NCBI GenBank assembly: GCA_022678445.1
Contig: JALBWU010000013.1
Location: forward strand, 1 to 51,535
Direction: 5' to 3'
From: Candidatus Aramenus sp. CH1
Lineage (GTDB): Archaea > Thermoproteota > Thermoprotei_A > Sulfolobales > Sulfolobaceae
DNA: 51,535 nt
Shown: positions 33,573 through 42,304 of the stretch, one piece after another
Layout of the letters: every line of letters begins with the position of its first letter
How positions within the stretch are numbered: position 1 is the stretch's first letter
The notes under the pieces: model-generated
Told to the model about the DNA's origin: nothing
Seen by the model: only the letters and a program-made list of their open reading frames with translations
The model's database searches: none
Made by a program: the position numbers and the translations under genes

Positions 33573-34721
33573 ATGAAGACTACAATAAGCGTTATAAAGG
33601 CGGATATAGGTAGCTTGGCAGGCCATCACGTAGTCCACCCAGATACGATGGCAGCCGCCAATAAGGTACTGGCGGAGGCCAAGAGACAGAACGTAATTAT
33701 CGATTATTACATTACGAACGTCGGAGACGATATGGAGCTCATAATGACGCACACAAGGGGACCATTGGACACTAAGGTTCACGAGACCGCGTGGAACGCT
33801 TTTAAAGAGGCCTCTAAGGTAGCTAAGGATCTAGGGTTGTACGCAGCTGGACAAGACCTCCTATCAGACACGTTCTCTGGCAACCTCAAGGGAATGGGTC
33901 CGGGCATGGCCGAGATGGAAGTTGAAGAGAGGCCGTCAGAGCCTATAGCGATCTTCATGGCAGACAAGACTGAACCAGGCGCTTTCAACTTCCCCCAGTA
34001 CAAGATGTTTGCTGATCCCTTCAACACAGCAGGATTGGTAATTGACCCAACTATGCATGAGGGATATAAGTTCGAGGTGCTGGACGTTTTTGAAGGACAA
34101 AGCGTTACTCTCAACGCTCCTGAGGAAACATATGACCTCTTAGCCCTCATAGGTACTCCGTCAAGGTACGTAATAAGGAGGGTTTACAGGAAGGCAGATA
34201 ACAACATAGCTGCAGTCACGTCCATTGAGAGGCTTAACTTAATAGCAGGCAAATACGTGGGCAAGGACGATCCTGTAATGATAGTGAGGTTACAACACGG
34301 ATTTCCAGCACTTGGAGAGGCACTGGAGGCCTTCTCCTTCCCGTACCTTGTGCCAGGGTGGATGAGGGGAAGTCATTACGGCCCTCTGATGCCTGTTTCC
34401 CAGAGAGACGCAAGGGCCACAAGGTTTGACGGTCCGCCCAGGCTAATAGGCCTAGGATTTAACGTAAAGGAAGGAAGACTTGTAGGTCCCAGCGACCTAT
34501 TTGACGACCCAGCGTTCGACGAGGCTAGGAGATTGGCTTCGACTATAGCGGAGTACATGAGGAGACACGGTCCTTTCATGCCTCACAGGCTAGAGCCAGA
34601 GGAGATGGAGTACACCACCTTGCCGGTAATTCTAGAAAAGTTGAAGCCCAGGTTTAAGAAAGAAGCAGACGTCACAAAGGCAAAACCAAGCATATACGAC
34701 AAGAGCCAAGGCATGGACTAA
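33573..34721 (+). CDS. fbp: Fructose-1,6-bisphosphate aldolase/phosphatase
   Basis: A 382-residue archaeal bifunctional gluconeogenic enzyme (class V FBPase) that condenses triose phosphates and then dephosphorylates FBP in one active site. Metal ligands are in MKTTISVIKADIGSLAGHHVVHPD (Asp, His near residues 11-19) and in DLLSDTFSGNLKGMGPGMAEMEVEERPSEP. Further on, VIDPTMHEGYKFEV, DPVMIVRLQHGFPALGEAL and YGPLMPVSQRDARATRFDGPPR contribute substrate and Mg sites. It is one of the most conserved gluconeogenesis enzymes of Sulfolobales. Length is normal. Leaderless ATG. Confidence 0.95.
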   Translation: MKTTISVIKADIGSLAGHHVVHPDTMAAANKVLAEAKRQNVIIDYYITNVGDDMELIMTHTRGPLDTKVHETAWNAFKEASKVAKDLGLYAAGQDLLSDTFSGNLKGMGPGMAEMEVEERPSEPIAIFMADKTEPGAFNFPQYKMFADPFNTAGLVIDPTMHEGYKFEVLDVFEGQSVTLNAPEETYDLLALIGTPSRYVIRRVYRKADNNIAAVTSIERLNLIAGKYVGKDDPVMIVRLQHGFPALGEALEAFSFPYLVPGWMRGSHYGPLMPVSQRDARATRFDGPPRLIGLGFNVKEGRLVGPSDLFDDPAFDEARRLASTIAEYMRRHGPFMPHRLEPEEMEYTTLPVILEKLKPRFKKEADVTKAKPSIYDKSQGMD

Positions 34722-34722
34722 A

Positions 34723-34731
34723 TTTTTAAAT
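34723..34731 (+). promoter_or_regulatory. TATA-like element for S17e operon
   Basis: A TTTTTAAAT block about 30 bp before the ATG at 34760, with GAGTGAG (34747-34753) as ribosome binding site. Confidence 0.4.
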
Positions 34732-34759
34732 AGACAATCTAAAATTGAGTGAGATTACC

Positions 34760-34993
34760 ATGGGTAATATATATACGCGTGATATTAAGAGGGTGGCCGA
34801 GGAACTTTACGAAAAGTACAAGGACGAGGTCACTGAAGATTTTGGAAAGAACAAGGAGCTTGTATCCAAGTACCTTGAAGTGTACTCGAAGAAGGTAAGG
34901 AACAGGATAGCAGGGTATCTGACAAGGTATGCTAAGAAGTCGAAAAGGGCGGTTACAAGTAGAGAAGTAGAAGAGGAAATGGGAGAGGAATGA
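34760..34993 (+). CDS. rps17e: 30S ribosomal protein S17e
   Basis: A 77-residue basic protein: MGNIYTRDIKRVAEELYEKY, then DFGKNKELVSKYLEV and SKKVRNRIAGYLTRYAKKS. The KVRNRIAGY segment is the signature of eS17. The ATG at 34760 is used rather than the TTG at 34745, because homologues begin MGN. First of a short unit with the ubiquitin-like and Cgi121-like genes. Confidence 0.9.
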   Translation: MGNIYTRDIKRVAEELYEKYKDEVTEDFGKNKELVSKYLEVYSKKVRNRIAGYLTRYAKKSKRAVTSREVEEEMGEE

Positions 34994-34997
34994 TGTT

Positions 34998-35240
34998 TTG
35001 GTGAGGTTAGTTTTTGAAGGCCCCCTCTCTAGACAACATGGAAAGAGCGTTGAAATAGAGGGCAATTCCATTCACGTTGTTTTTAAGAAATTAAACGAGT
35101 TAGGTATTGTTGACGATAAAGGCAGGATTAAACCAGGGTATATAGTCTTGGTAAACGACAAGGACATAAGGGTTGTTAGCAGTGGCGAACTATCTCGAGA
35201 CGACGTAGTTAAGGTAATTCCGATAAACCACGGTGGATAA
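34998..35240 (+). CDS. Urm1/SAMP-like ubiquitin-fold protein ending in GG
   Basis: An 80-residue beta-grasp protein: MVRLVFEGPLSRQHGKSVEIEG, a FKKLNELGIVDDKG helix region, a KPGYIVLVNDKDIRVV strand pair, and a SRDDVVKVIPINHGG end. The C-terminal double glycine is what E1-like enzymes adenylate, so it may be conjugated to proteins (as SAMP/Urm1) or act as a sulfur carrier in tRNA thiolation. A TTG at 34998 or GTG at 35001 can start it. Overlap with the neighbours is only a few bases. Confidence 0.75.
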   Translation: MVRLVFEGPLSRQHGKSVEIEGNSIHVVFKKLNELGIVDDKGRIKPGYIVLVNDKDIRVVSSGELSRDDVVKVIPINHGG

Positions 35241-35242
35241 GT

Positions 35243-35617
35243 TTGATAGAGATAGAGAAGGTGTCATGGAGCGAGAGCCTTAAAGGGAAGATAAGTTACA
35301 CGGGGGAATGCGTTACTCAAGTAGTTAGAAGGCTTCCTCCAGTTTCAGTGGTGAGACAAGCTTGCTATATTTTCTTTAACTCACCCAGTCAAAATATCAA
35401 GGATAAGACGATCCTTTTCCTGCTTCTGCTGAGCTCCACAGACCAGATAAAAGAGGCTATAGAGGCCAATAAGTTGAAAGAGGGGGAATATGGGTATCTA
35501 ATAAGGTGTTGCGGAGGCGACCCAGAAAAGTATAGCCCAGTAGCCATTGAAAGCCTCGACGAGAGACTAATGCTGACCTTTAACGCTATAAATTCACCCA
35601 AGCGTCACTCAAAATAA
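35243..35617 (+). CDS. Possible KEOPS subunit Cgi121-like protein
   Basis: A 124-residue protein. Its central part, KTILFLLLLSSTDQIKEAIEANKLKEGEYGYLIRC, resembles the Cgi121 pattern of a helix that is followed by 'QIxxAI' and a Lys-rich turn. Cgi121 recruits tRNA to the t6A-making KEOPS complex. The N-terminal ~45 residues (VSWSESLKGKISYTGECVTQVV) are less diagnostic. Three cysteines are present; CC at 91-92 may be structural. The assignment is moderate, and I do not see other KEOPS genes in the window. Confidence 0.4.
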   Translation: MIEIEKVSWSESLKGKISYTGECVTQVVRRLPPVSVVRQACYIFFNSPSQNIKDKTILFLLLLSSTDQIKEAIEANKLKEGEYGYLIRCCGGDPEKYSPVAIESLDERLMLTFNAINSPKRHSK

Positions 35618-35632
35618 ACTCTAAAGGTTTAC

Positions 35633-37234
35633 ATGTTATCTAGGCTCTATCCGCTAGTCTTAATAGCAATATCGATAGTGATTATACTATTTTCCTTCAA
35701 TATTATTGCATTAAATGAGATTTATTATATTGTCTCGATTATTATAGTAGTAATTATTGTATCAACCAGTGCGCTTAGTAAAAAAGTTAAAACCAAAATA
35801 AGGGAAATCATGGTAAAAAATAACGTTTTTACTGTAAATGCTGAGAATAAAACTATAACTGGCGTGGCGGCAAGGCTGGTGGGTAAACAGGAGGCCGACA
35901 AAGCGCAAGTGGACGTACAAAGGGAGCTTAATAACCTATTGGGAGCGCTTCTGTCGAGGAGCAAGGCTAACGGCGTCAAATACGTTATTGTCACCTCCGT
36001 AAGCGGAAAACAAGCGTCTTCGTCTATTATTGTATTTAAGGAATGCGAGAATTGCGTAGAGGAAGTAGCTAAAGAGTTTCAATACGTCGCTGAAATAGCC
36101 AGTGTAGTTGCCCCTCACGTTTCGCTGGAGCCCGTTTCCGTTACAACTGAGTCTATACCATTACCAAGGTCCTTTGGAAACGTTACTTTTGCCAGAATCA
36201 CAGACTTGAAGGTGGACTCTCCGGTTGCAATGGACAGACTGGTGGTTAACTACGACGTAGAGATAGGAGAAATGGTCGTGAGAAATCAAGCAGTGCCAGT
36301 GGGAATAATGGCATCAGATGTTCTCAGACACATAGGAATATTTGGGAGTACGGGGAGCGGTAAGTCCAATACAGCCAGCTTATTAGCGAAGGAGTTAATA
36401 AACAAAGGTTTCAACGTTCTAATCCTTGACTGGCACGGGGAATATAGGCAAAAGCTACCGGAATTCACTGTTTTCGACCAAGGCAATGTATTTAAACTGA
36501 ATCCACTCAAGTTTAACGACATAGACGATACGATAGAGATCTTAAGCGATGTATTACAGCTTACAGATCCACAGAGGTTCCTTTTGTTTGTCCTAGTATC
36601 AAAGGTTAAGAAATCTGAAGGCAGCCTGTCTGACCTCTTCAACCTCTTGAAGAACGTAAACGACCAATCAAATTGGATAAAGGAAGTCAAATATGCGTTA
36701 GCGAGGAAATTATACCCATTATTTACTGCTAAGGGTAAGACGTTGTTTAACGCCGACCAGAACCCAGATCTTAATTCTCTCTTGTCGCTAAACGGTGTAA
36801 TATTCGACTTGAGCTTTATAAATAACTTGAGGCTGAGGAGGTTATACGGCCTTTTCGTCATGAAGTTAGTGTCCGACTATTATATGGCTGGAAGAGCAAA
36901 CAGGAAACTCCTTATTCTGGTTGAAGAGGCGCAAAATTACTTCCAGGCGGAGAACGAGTTTATAGATAAGCTAATCTCTGAGGTAAGGAAATTTGGCATA
37001 GGACTTTGCATAGTGTCTCAGTCTCCTTCTTCGATATCTCCAAATGTCATGAAAAACACCAACGTAAAGATAGTTCACGCAATAAAGTCCGACATAGACA
37101 AGAGAATTCTGGGCGAGTCTATGTCCCTTCCATCTAACATGTACTCGGTAATGGACAAACTAGACGTAGGTGAGGCTATACTTTCGGCCCCTAATATAAA
37201 AATACCAATATTGATAAAAATTAAAAAGATTTAA
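35633..37234 (+). CDS. Membrane-anchored HerA-like ATPase
   Basis: A 533-residue protein with two N-terminal transmembrane helices (about residues 6-27 and 30-48: LVLIAISIVIILFSF and YYIVSIIIVVIIVST). A HAS-like beta domain and a HerA ATPase follow: GIMASDVLRHIGIFGSTGSGKSNTAS (Walker A about residue 240), VLILDWHGEYR, VIFDLSFINN, LLILVEEAQNYF with the paired Glu, and LCIVSQSPSSISPNVMKN. Unlike canonical HerA it carries membrane helices, so it could translocate DNA or protein at the membrane. The S17e-FBPA/P-ABCE1 neighbourhood matches what I recall of Sulfolobus genomes, with the HerA-like gene next to the thermosome. Role unknown. Confidence 0.75.
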   Translation: MLSRLYPLVLIAISIVIILFSFNIIALNEIYYIVSIIIVVIIVSTSALSKKVKTKIREIMVKNNVFTVNAENKTITGVAARLVGKQEADKAQVDVQRELNNLLGALLSRSKANGVKYVIVTSVSGKQASSSIIVFKECENCVEEVAKEFQYVAEIASVVAPHVSLEPVSVTTESIPLPRSFGNVTFARITDLKVDSPVAMDRLVVNYDVEIGEMVVRNQAVPVGIMASDVLRHIGIFGSTGSGKSNTASLLAKELINKGFNVLILDWHGEYRQKLPEFTVFDQGNVFKLNPLKFNDIDDTIEILSDVLQLTDPQRFLLFVLVSKVKKSEGSLSDLFNLLKNVNDQSNWIKEVKYALARKLYPLFTAKGKTLFNADQNPDLNSLLSLNGVIFDLSFINNLRLRRLYGLFVMKLVSDYYMAGRANRKLLILVEEAQNYFQAENEFIDKLISEVRKFGIGLCIVSQSPSSISPNVMKNTNVKIVHAIKSDIDKRILGESMSLPSNMYSVMDKLDVGEAILSAPNIKIPILIKIKKI

Positions 37235-37237
37235 ATC

Positions 37238-38908
37238 TTAGTCCTCTTCAGAGGACTTCTTCTCTCCGCCCTTTTCTCCCTTGGTCTCTCCGCCGCTCTT
37301 CTTGCCTGCGCTCACAATGTCGTCTATTCTGAGTATTAGCGTAGCAGCTTCTGTGGCTGCCTTTATTGCGTTCATCTTTACCAGTGCAGGTTCTATGACT
37401 CCCTTCTGCCACATATCAACTGGCTGCCCAGTGTAGAGATCAATTCCGTACCACTTCTGCGTCTCGTTTTCGTGAGTGCTCCTCAGTTTCATCAGTAAGT
37501 CTATTGGATCAAATCCAGCGTTTTCGATTAAGATAGTTACTAGACCCTCTAGTGCGTTTGTGTAAGCTTCTATTGCAAGCTGCTCCTTCCCTCCTACTTG
37601 TGGAGCGTACTTCCTTAACCTCTTAGCCACTTCTATCTCTACTGCCCCTCCTCCAGCCACAACTCTTCCGTCCCTTACTACATCGGCAACAGTTCCTAGG
37701 GCGTCCTTGATAGATCTCTCAGTCTCGTCTACTAGCCTCTCAAGGCCTCCCCTGATCAGTATGCTAATCGACTTGGGGTTCTTAGCACCTTCAACGAACA
37801 CCATTTTATCTTCTCCTACTTTCCTTTCCTCTACCAGTGAGGCATATCCCAAGTCTTGTGAGGTGATCTCGTCAATGTTAGATACTACCCTTCCTCCTGT
37901 GGCCCTAGCTAGCTTCTCTAGGTCGCTCTTCTTAGCCCTCCTTACAGCTAGAACTCCTTTCTTAGCTAGGTAGGACTGGGCTACCTCGTCAATACCCTTC
38001 TGGCAGATTATCACGTTTGCGCCAGTTGCAAGTATCTTGTCTACCTTCTCCTTGATTAAGTTCTCCTCTTCTTCAAGGAACTTCTGCATCTGAGTTGGGT
38101 CGTTAATTCTGATCTCCGCGTCCAGCTCAGGCTTCTCCACTTCTAGGGAAGCGTCTATTAGGGCTATCTTCGCGTTCTCTACTCTCTTGGGCATTCCAGG
38201 ATGAACTACTTCCTTGTCTACTATTATGCCGTAAACCAGCTGGGTGTCGTTTATGCTCCCGCCAGCCTTCTTGACTATTTGTACGTTGTCTAAGTCAACG
38301 TACCACTTGTTGCCCCTCAGCTCAGCCACTTGAGTTACTGCTTTAACAACTACGTCAGCTATGTACTCCCTAGCCCCTGCAACGGCCTTGCTGCTCAAAG
38401 ACGTCATTGCGACTTTCCTTAGAACATCAGTGTCGTTTATCGACACAGGCTGAGCTATTTCCTGTATAGTCTGAAGGGCTACTTCCTCTGCTTTCTTGTA
38501 ACCACTAATGATAATGGTGGGATGAATCTCTTTGTAAAGGAGTTCCTCTGCCCTTCTAACCAGCTCTCCTGCGAAAATCACTGCAGTCTTAGTTCCATCA
38601 GCAGTCTCCTCGTCCTGACCCTTAGCTATCTGGACCAAGAGCTTTGCTGCTGGGTGTTGTAGGTCCATCTTGTCGAGGATCGTTGCACCGTCGTTGGTTA
38701 TGGTTATGTCTCCTAGGCTGTCAACTAACATCTTGTCCATTCCTCTAGGTCCATAAGTGCTCTTCAAGGCCTCTTCAACGGCCTTTACTGCAGCTATGTT
38801 AACTCTTACTGCTTCCTTGCCGTAAGTCCTACTTGAACCCTCTTTTAAAATTATGACCGGAATTCCTTCAGGTGTAGTTGCAACTGTAGCAGTGGAAGTT
38901 GAGGCCAT
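37238..38908 (-). CDS. Thermosome (group II chaperonin) subunit
   Basis: A 556-residue chaperonin if started at ATG 38908, with homologues beginning MASTSTA; an upstream frame to 38977 is open but lies before the TATA box. Motifs: [76 protein letters not shown] and the [17 protein letters not shown] end. ATP-dependent folding in a double ring. The C-terminal tail is charged ([18 protein letters not shown]). Subunit type (alpha, beta, gamma) cannot be decided from this alone. A strong TATA box and GGTGAG site precede it. Confidence 0.95.
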   Translation of the reverse strand: MASTSTATVATTPEGIPVIILKEGSSRTYGKEAVRVNIAAVKAVEEALKSTYGPRGMDKMLVDSLGDITITNDGATILDKMDLQHPAAKLLVQIAKGQDEETADGTKTAVIFAGELVRRAEELLYKEIHPTIIISGYKKAEEVALQTIQEIAQPVSINDTDVLRKVAMTSLSSKAVAGAREYIADVVVKAVTQVAELRGNKWYVDLDNVQIVKKAGGSINDTQLVYGIIVDKEVVHPGMPKRVENAKIALIDASLEVEKPELDAEIRINDPTQMQKFLEEEENLIKEKVDKILATGANVIICQKGIDEVAQSYLAKKGVLAVRRAKKSDLEKLARATGGRVVSNIDEITSQDLGYASLVEERKVGEDKMVFVEGAKNPKSISILIRGGLERLVDETERSIKDALGTVADVVRDGRVVAGGGAVEIEVAKRLRKYAPQVGGKEQLAIEAYTNALEGLVTILIENAGFDPIDLLMKLRSTHENETQKWYGIDLYTGQPVDMWQKGVIEPALVKMNAIKAATEAATLILRIDDIVSAGKKSGGETKGEKGGEKKSSEED

Positions 38909-38944
38909 ATTCGACTCACCTTTTCCACTTTCTCTTAGAAAGAG

Positions 38945-38954
38945 CTTATATAAA
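38945..38954 (-). promoter_or_regulatory. Promoter of the thermosome gene (TATA)
   Basis: On the minus strand TTTATATAAG, centred about 42 bp before the ATG at 38908, so the leader is about 15 nt and contains GGTGAG as a binding site. It sits inside the end of the upstream frame, showing that the longer frame to 38977 is not the true N-terminus. Confidence 0.6.
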
Positions 38955-38963
38955 AATTTTTTG

Positions 38964-39506
38964 TTAACTCTCACCAACCGCTTTTTCGATTATTCTGATC
39001 TTCGCCCCTAGAGGTATTTTTCTTAAAACTCTTCTAAAGTGCTTCTCGTTTACGTTAAGTTTCCGTAGGATGTCCTTCATCTTTTTGCCCTTATATCCAC
39101 TTAAGTAGAAACTCACTGCCACTCTAGTCTTTATCTTAGCTCCAGAAAGGTAACCTTCTTCATTTATTATTAAGTATATTTTGTGCGCAGTAGGGTCCTT
39201 TTTTAAGAGCTCTAGTGCTAGAACGCCCTCTCTGCTAATTACTCCCAGCTTTCCTTCTTCGTCGACCCTCAGCAAGAATTTACGCCTATTAAACTCATTG
39301 CTTGATATGTGGTCGCGTATATAGGTGGTCACGTATTTTGCCCTTTCCGATAGCCTCATTGTACCAGTTAAGTCCACTACTTCTTCGGAAAAAGATAGGG
39401 GAGAGTAGTCGTATTTTTGCTCGTCAATTACCAGACCGCAGTTCCCACATACAACGGAACTTTCAGTCCAGACTATGTTAGCCGATCCGCAAGAGGGGCA
39501 TCTCAT
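38964..39506 (-). CDS. tfb3: Tfb3-like transcription factor B paralogue
   Basis: A 180-residue protein with an N-terminal zinc ribbon, MRCPSCGSANIVWTESSVVCGNCG (C-x2-C ... C-x2-C), as in TFB. It lacks the two cyclin repeats of TFB1; the rest is one helical domain with RKFLLRVDEEGKLGVIS and DILRKLNVNEKHFRRVLRK. This architecture is Tfb3 of Sulfolobales, an activator induced by UV that drives the DNA-exchange (ups/ced) genes. The position next to thermosome, as I recall for Sulfolobus, supports this. ATG at 39506, with TATA-like AT stretches in the 79-bp divergent region. Confidence 0.8.
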   Translation of the reverse strand: MRCPSCGSANIVWTESSVVCGNCGLVIDEQKYDYSPLSFSEEVVDLTGTMRLSERAKYVTTYIRDHISSNEFNRRKFLLRVDEEGKLGVISREGVLALELLKKDPTAHKIYLIINEEGYLSGAKIKTRVAVSFYLSGYKGKKMKDILRKLNVNEKHFRRVLRKIPLGAKIRIIEKAVGES

Positions 39507-39588
39507 AAGTTTTTAGTCTCCTTATATATTATATACTAGTTTATAGTGAAGTGTAAAGAGTCGCTGAGTTAACCAAAAGTTTCCGGTG

Positions 39589-39978
39589 ATGCAAGTGACA
39601 ATGGAGGACGTATTGGAAGGGATAATAAGGAACGTGGGGAGCCCAAAGGACGCCTCTGAAATCGGTAATTACATCTCCAGCAACTACGGAAATGACGCGT
39701 TACTCTGGGATAAAATTGTGGTCTATTTGGACCTTAGGTCTAGGGGAAAGAATCCAGTAATTTCTGGGAACTTCATTTGGCTCAAAGATAAAGGCTCAAA
39801 TGGGTATAGGGCTCTGATTTACGTATTAACTGAGAATCAGCCTATAAACGTGACAGATCTAGAAAGAATATTAGCTATGGCTAAGTCGTTACACGTAGAG
39901 GTATACATATCGATTGTCGATAAATACGGAGATATAACTTATTATAGCATCGACGAAACAAAGTTAGCTAAGGGTTAG
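39589..39978 (+). CDS. Conserved hypothetical upstream of hisS
   Basis: A 129-residue soluble protein, possible starts GTG 39586, ATG 39589 and ATG 39601. The first half is a mixed helix-strand region, DVLEGIIRNVGSPKDASEIGNYISSNYGNDALLWDKI, that could be a winged helix (the pattern 'asEIgnYissnyGndalLWdki' resembles a helix-turn-helix of three helices). The second half is VTDLERILAMAKSLHVEVYISIVDKYGDITYYSID, a beta-hairpin with a helix. No cofactor motif. It overlaps no other gene and is followed by hisS after 3 bp. Confidence 0.6.
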   Translation: MQVTMEDVLEGIIRNVGSPKDASEIGNYISSNYGNDALLWDKIVVYLDLRSRGKNPVISGNFIWLKDKGSNGYRALIYVLTENQPINVTDLERILAMAKSLHVEVYISIVDKYGDITYYSIDETKLAKG

Positions 39979-39981
39979 TTA

Positions 39982-41250
39982 ATGGTATCTACCGAACCAC
40001 CCCGCGGAATGAGGGATCTAGTATTCGAGGAAGCACAGAAGATCAGATACATAGAACAGCTTTTTAGGACTCACGTGGAGTTAGCTGGTTACAACGAAGC
40101 AATAACTCCAATAGTAGAGGAATTCGAGCTATTCTCGTTAAAGGGCGGTGAGGAGATAAGGAACACAATGTACGTGTTCTTGGACAAGGCTGGCAGGGAA
40201 CTGGCCTTAAGGCCTGAAATAACTCCAAGCATTGTCAGGCTATACCTTAATAGCATGCAACACATTCCGAAACCAGTAAGGCTTTATTACATAGGTAGGG
40301 TCTATAGATACGACGAACCACAGCAGGGCAGATATAGGGAGTTCAGGCAAGCGGGAATAGAACTCCTCGGCTCTGACAGCCTATACAGTGACGTGGAGGT
40401 TCTAGATCTTTTGTATAATTTTTACAAGAAGCTGGGAATAGCCGACGAGATTTCGATAAAAATTAACAATATAGGAATATATAGATTGTTATTTAGAAAA
40501 TATGGAATTGAAGACAACCTTCAAGAGCACCTATTACACTTGATAGACAAAGGGAAGAAGGACGAGGCTCTTCAAATATTGCAGGATCACGTCAAGGACA
40601 GTGCCGGAATCGACTTTGCGACTAAGCTAATTCGGTCAGAGGTCAAGATGGAGAACGTAGATGGGCTAATTAGCTCAGTTAGTATAAAGGGACTAGCTGA
40701 GGAGGTAGAAAGGATAAGGAAGATAGTCCAAGTTCTAGGAAGTCTAGGGGTGAGACTCAGCGTAGATTTGAGCTTCGTGAGGGGATTGGCGTACTACACT
40801 GGCGTGATATTCGAAGTTATCCATCCGAAGGTGAACTTCAGCATAGCGGGCGGAGGAAGATACGACGGCTTAGTTGAAGTCTATGGGGGTCCAAGGACTC
40901 CCGCAATAGGCTTTGCATTAGGTATTGAGAGAACCTCAGCAGTACTCGATTACGAGAGAAAGTCACAGCCCCAAGTCGTAGTGATAGCCTTAGACGATTC
41001 AGTTATAGACTACGCGCTAGTTATCACCAATTTGTTGAGGGAGAAGGGGATATCTACCTTATTCAACGTGAAGGAACAGCAATTAGGGAAATTGCTTATG
41101 GCGTATTATGAGCAGAACGTTAAGGTTGCGTTAATTATTGGCACTAACGAAAAATCTTCTCAAAAGGTCACAATTAGAGACCTATCATCTAGAAAGCAGG
41201 AGGTTGTAGGGATAGGCGAGATTTTAGACCGTTTGAGACAAATATTATAA
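39982..41250 (+). CDS. hisS: Histidyl-tRNA synthetase
   Basis: A 422-residue class II synthetase. Motif 1 is PIVEEFELFSLKGGEEI, motif 2 is RPEITPSIVRLYLN followed by RLYYIGRVYRYDEPQQGRYREFRQAG, and motif 3 is GGGRYDGLVEVYGG with the HisRS-specific R-G-L-A-Y-Y-T-G loop as VRGLAYYTGVIF. The C-terminal anticodon-binding domain starts near QPQVVVIALDD. Length is normal. ATG at 39982, 3 bp after the preceding stop. Confidence 0.95.
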   Translation: MVSTEPPRGMRDLVFEEAQKIRYIEQLFRTHVELAGYNEAITPIVEEFELFSLKGGEEIRNTMYVFLDKAGRELALRPEITPSIVRLYLNSMQHIPKPVRLYYIGRVYRYDEPQQGRYREFRQAGIELLGSDSLYSDVEVLDLLYNFYKKLGIADEISIKINNIGIYRLLFRKYGIEDNLQEHLLHLIDKGKKDEALQILQDHVKDSAGIDFATKLIRSEVKMENVDGLISSVSIKGLAEEVERIRKIVQVLGSLGVRLSVDLSFVRGLAYYTGVIFEVIHPKVNFSIAGGGRYDGLVEVYGGPRTPAIGFALGIERTSAVLDYERKSQPQVVVIALDDSVIDYALVITNLLREKGISTLFNVKEQQLGKLLMAYYEQNVKVALIIGTNEKSSQKVTIRDLSSRKQEVVGIGEILDRLRQIL

Positions 41251-41282
41251 CTTCTGCTCCTCTTCTATAGTGTTGATATAGT

Positions 41283-41870
41283 ATGGAGGAGCTTCCCTCA
41301 ACTGCAGTTGGAATTAAGCTAAAAGATGGAGTCATACTCGGTGCTGTAAGGAGGCTAAGTTATGGTGGATATGTACTGAGCAAATCAGCGAAGAAGGTCT
41401 TCTCCTTGGGAAGATTTGGCATAGCAGGCGCTGGGCTGTTTGGGGACTTCCAAAGTATAGTGAGGATAATGAACGTAGAGATCAAGTATTATGAGTTGGC
41501 AAATAATAGACCTATAACTACTAAGGCAGCAGCGAAACTACTTTCAGTTTTACTGTACCAGTATAAGTACATGCCGTTCATATCTGAAATACTGTTTGGC
41601 GGAATCGACGACGGAACACCGCAATTCTTCGTACTAGACCCACTTGGCTCCCTCCTTGACGACGTCTACGCTGCGGTAGGTTCTGGCGCGAGAGTGGCCA
41701 TAGGAGTCCTAGAATCGGAATACAAAGATACCTTAAGCGTAAGCGAGGGTAAGGAACTTGTAATAAGGGCTCTAAGGGCATCGATAGAGAGAGACGTGAC
41801 ATCAGGAGACGGTATTGACGTATTAACGATAACAAGGGACAAGATAGACTCAGAATTTATATCAGCTTAA
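41283..41870 (+). CDS. psmB: Proteasome beta subunit (probably low-activity type)
   Basis: A 195-residue N-terminal-nucleophile fold protein: [19 protein letters not shown], then [23 protein letters not shown], and the [21 protein letters not shown] segment. Against typical beta subunits, the nucleophile Thr aligns with Ser or is shifted by one residue (PSTAVG), and Glu/Asp17 is Val while Lys33 (KK) is retained. That would make it a structural or weakly active beta, as in Sulfolobales that carry two beta genes. A propeptide of about five residues is predicted. It forms a 28-subunit core with alpha; PAN is 4 kb away. Confidence 0.85.
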   Translation: MEELPSTAVGIKLKDGVILGAVRRLSYGGYVLSKSAKKVFSLGRFGIAGAGLFGDFQSIVRIMNVEIKYYELANNRPITTKAAAKLLSVLLYQYKYMPFISEILFGGIDDGTPQFFVLDPLGSLLDDVYAAVGSGARVAIGVLESEYKDTLSVSEGKELVIRALRASIERDVTSGDGIDVLTITRDKIDSEFISA

Positions 41871-41872
41871 CT

Positions 41873-42250
41873 TTAGCTTTTTAATAAGCATACGTATACG
41901 TGATCCATTACGCTTAAGTTATTGCTTGAGAGGAAGCTGTTCTCAGACTCTATCCTAATCAGAGGTCCGAAAATCGATATTAATGTAACGTACTTGTTAG
42001 ACTGCTTCTTCTCAGTCACCACGTATCCATGACCGCAGAAGTCCCTTTCAGTGAACTCTGGTCTTGATTTCGCTATAACAAGTTTTACTTTCTCCCCTGG
42101 TGAGAAAACGTTAATCGACGATATCATGTCAACGTTTACCTTCAAATCCTCGCATTCAAGATTAATTAAGTCAATACCTCTGAGTGCTCCTGGTTCCACG
42201 GAAGCGATGTTACAGGTCTTTTCGAGTTTATAGTTATTTCCCGCGAGCAA
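41873..42250 (-). CDS. rpoG: Probable RNA polymerase subunit Rpo8/RpoG
   Basis: A 125-residue, beta-rich protein with NIASVEPGALRGIDLINLECEDLKV, then KVKLVIAKSRPEFTERDFCGHGYVV and KYVTLISIFGPLIRIES, ending LSVMDHVYVCLLKS. The DFCGHGYVV and MDxVYVC patterns match the crenarchaeal Rpb8 homologue RpoG, an OB-fold subunit. I am fairly but not fully sure. The start is TTG at 42250, since no ATG is in frame before a TGA; this is unusual but acceptable for Sulfolobales. It converges on the proteasome gene, with the stops 2 bp apart. Confidence 0.6.
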   Translation of the reverse strand: MLAGNNYKLEKTCNIASVEPGALRGIDLINLECEDLKVNVDMISSINVFSPGEKVKLVIAKSRPEFTERDFCGHGYVVTEKKQSNKYVTLISIFGPLIRIESENSFLSSNNLSVMDHVYVCLLKS

Positions 42251-42274
42251 GCTTTTTCATTTCCTTATTTAAGT

Positions 42275-42290
42275 TGATATATATTAATTT
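42275..42290 (+). promoter_or_regulatory. TATA element for the Lsm gene
   Basis: TGATATATATTAATTT, centred about 24-28 bp before the ATG at 42305, giving a leaderless transcript. The same AT-rich stretch lies between two divergent genes. Confidence 0.5.
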
Positions 42291-42304
42291 AGTGGGGCAG
42301 AGCT

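Noticed and set aside
36286-36861. A 191-codon minus-strand frame inside the HerA-like gene.
   Set aside because: It overlaps a gene with clear Walker motifs and its translation has no domain pattern.
38909-38977. An N-terminal extension of the thermosome subunit.
   Set aside because: The TATA box lies inside this stretch and the ATG at 38908 gives the expected chaperonin start.
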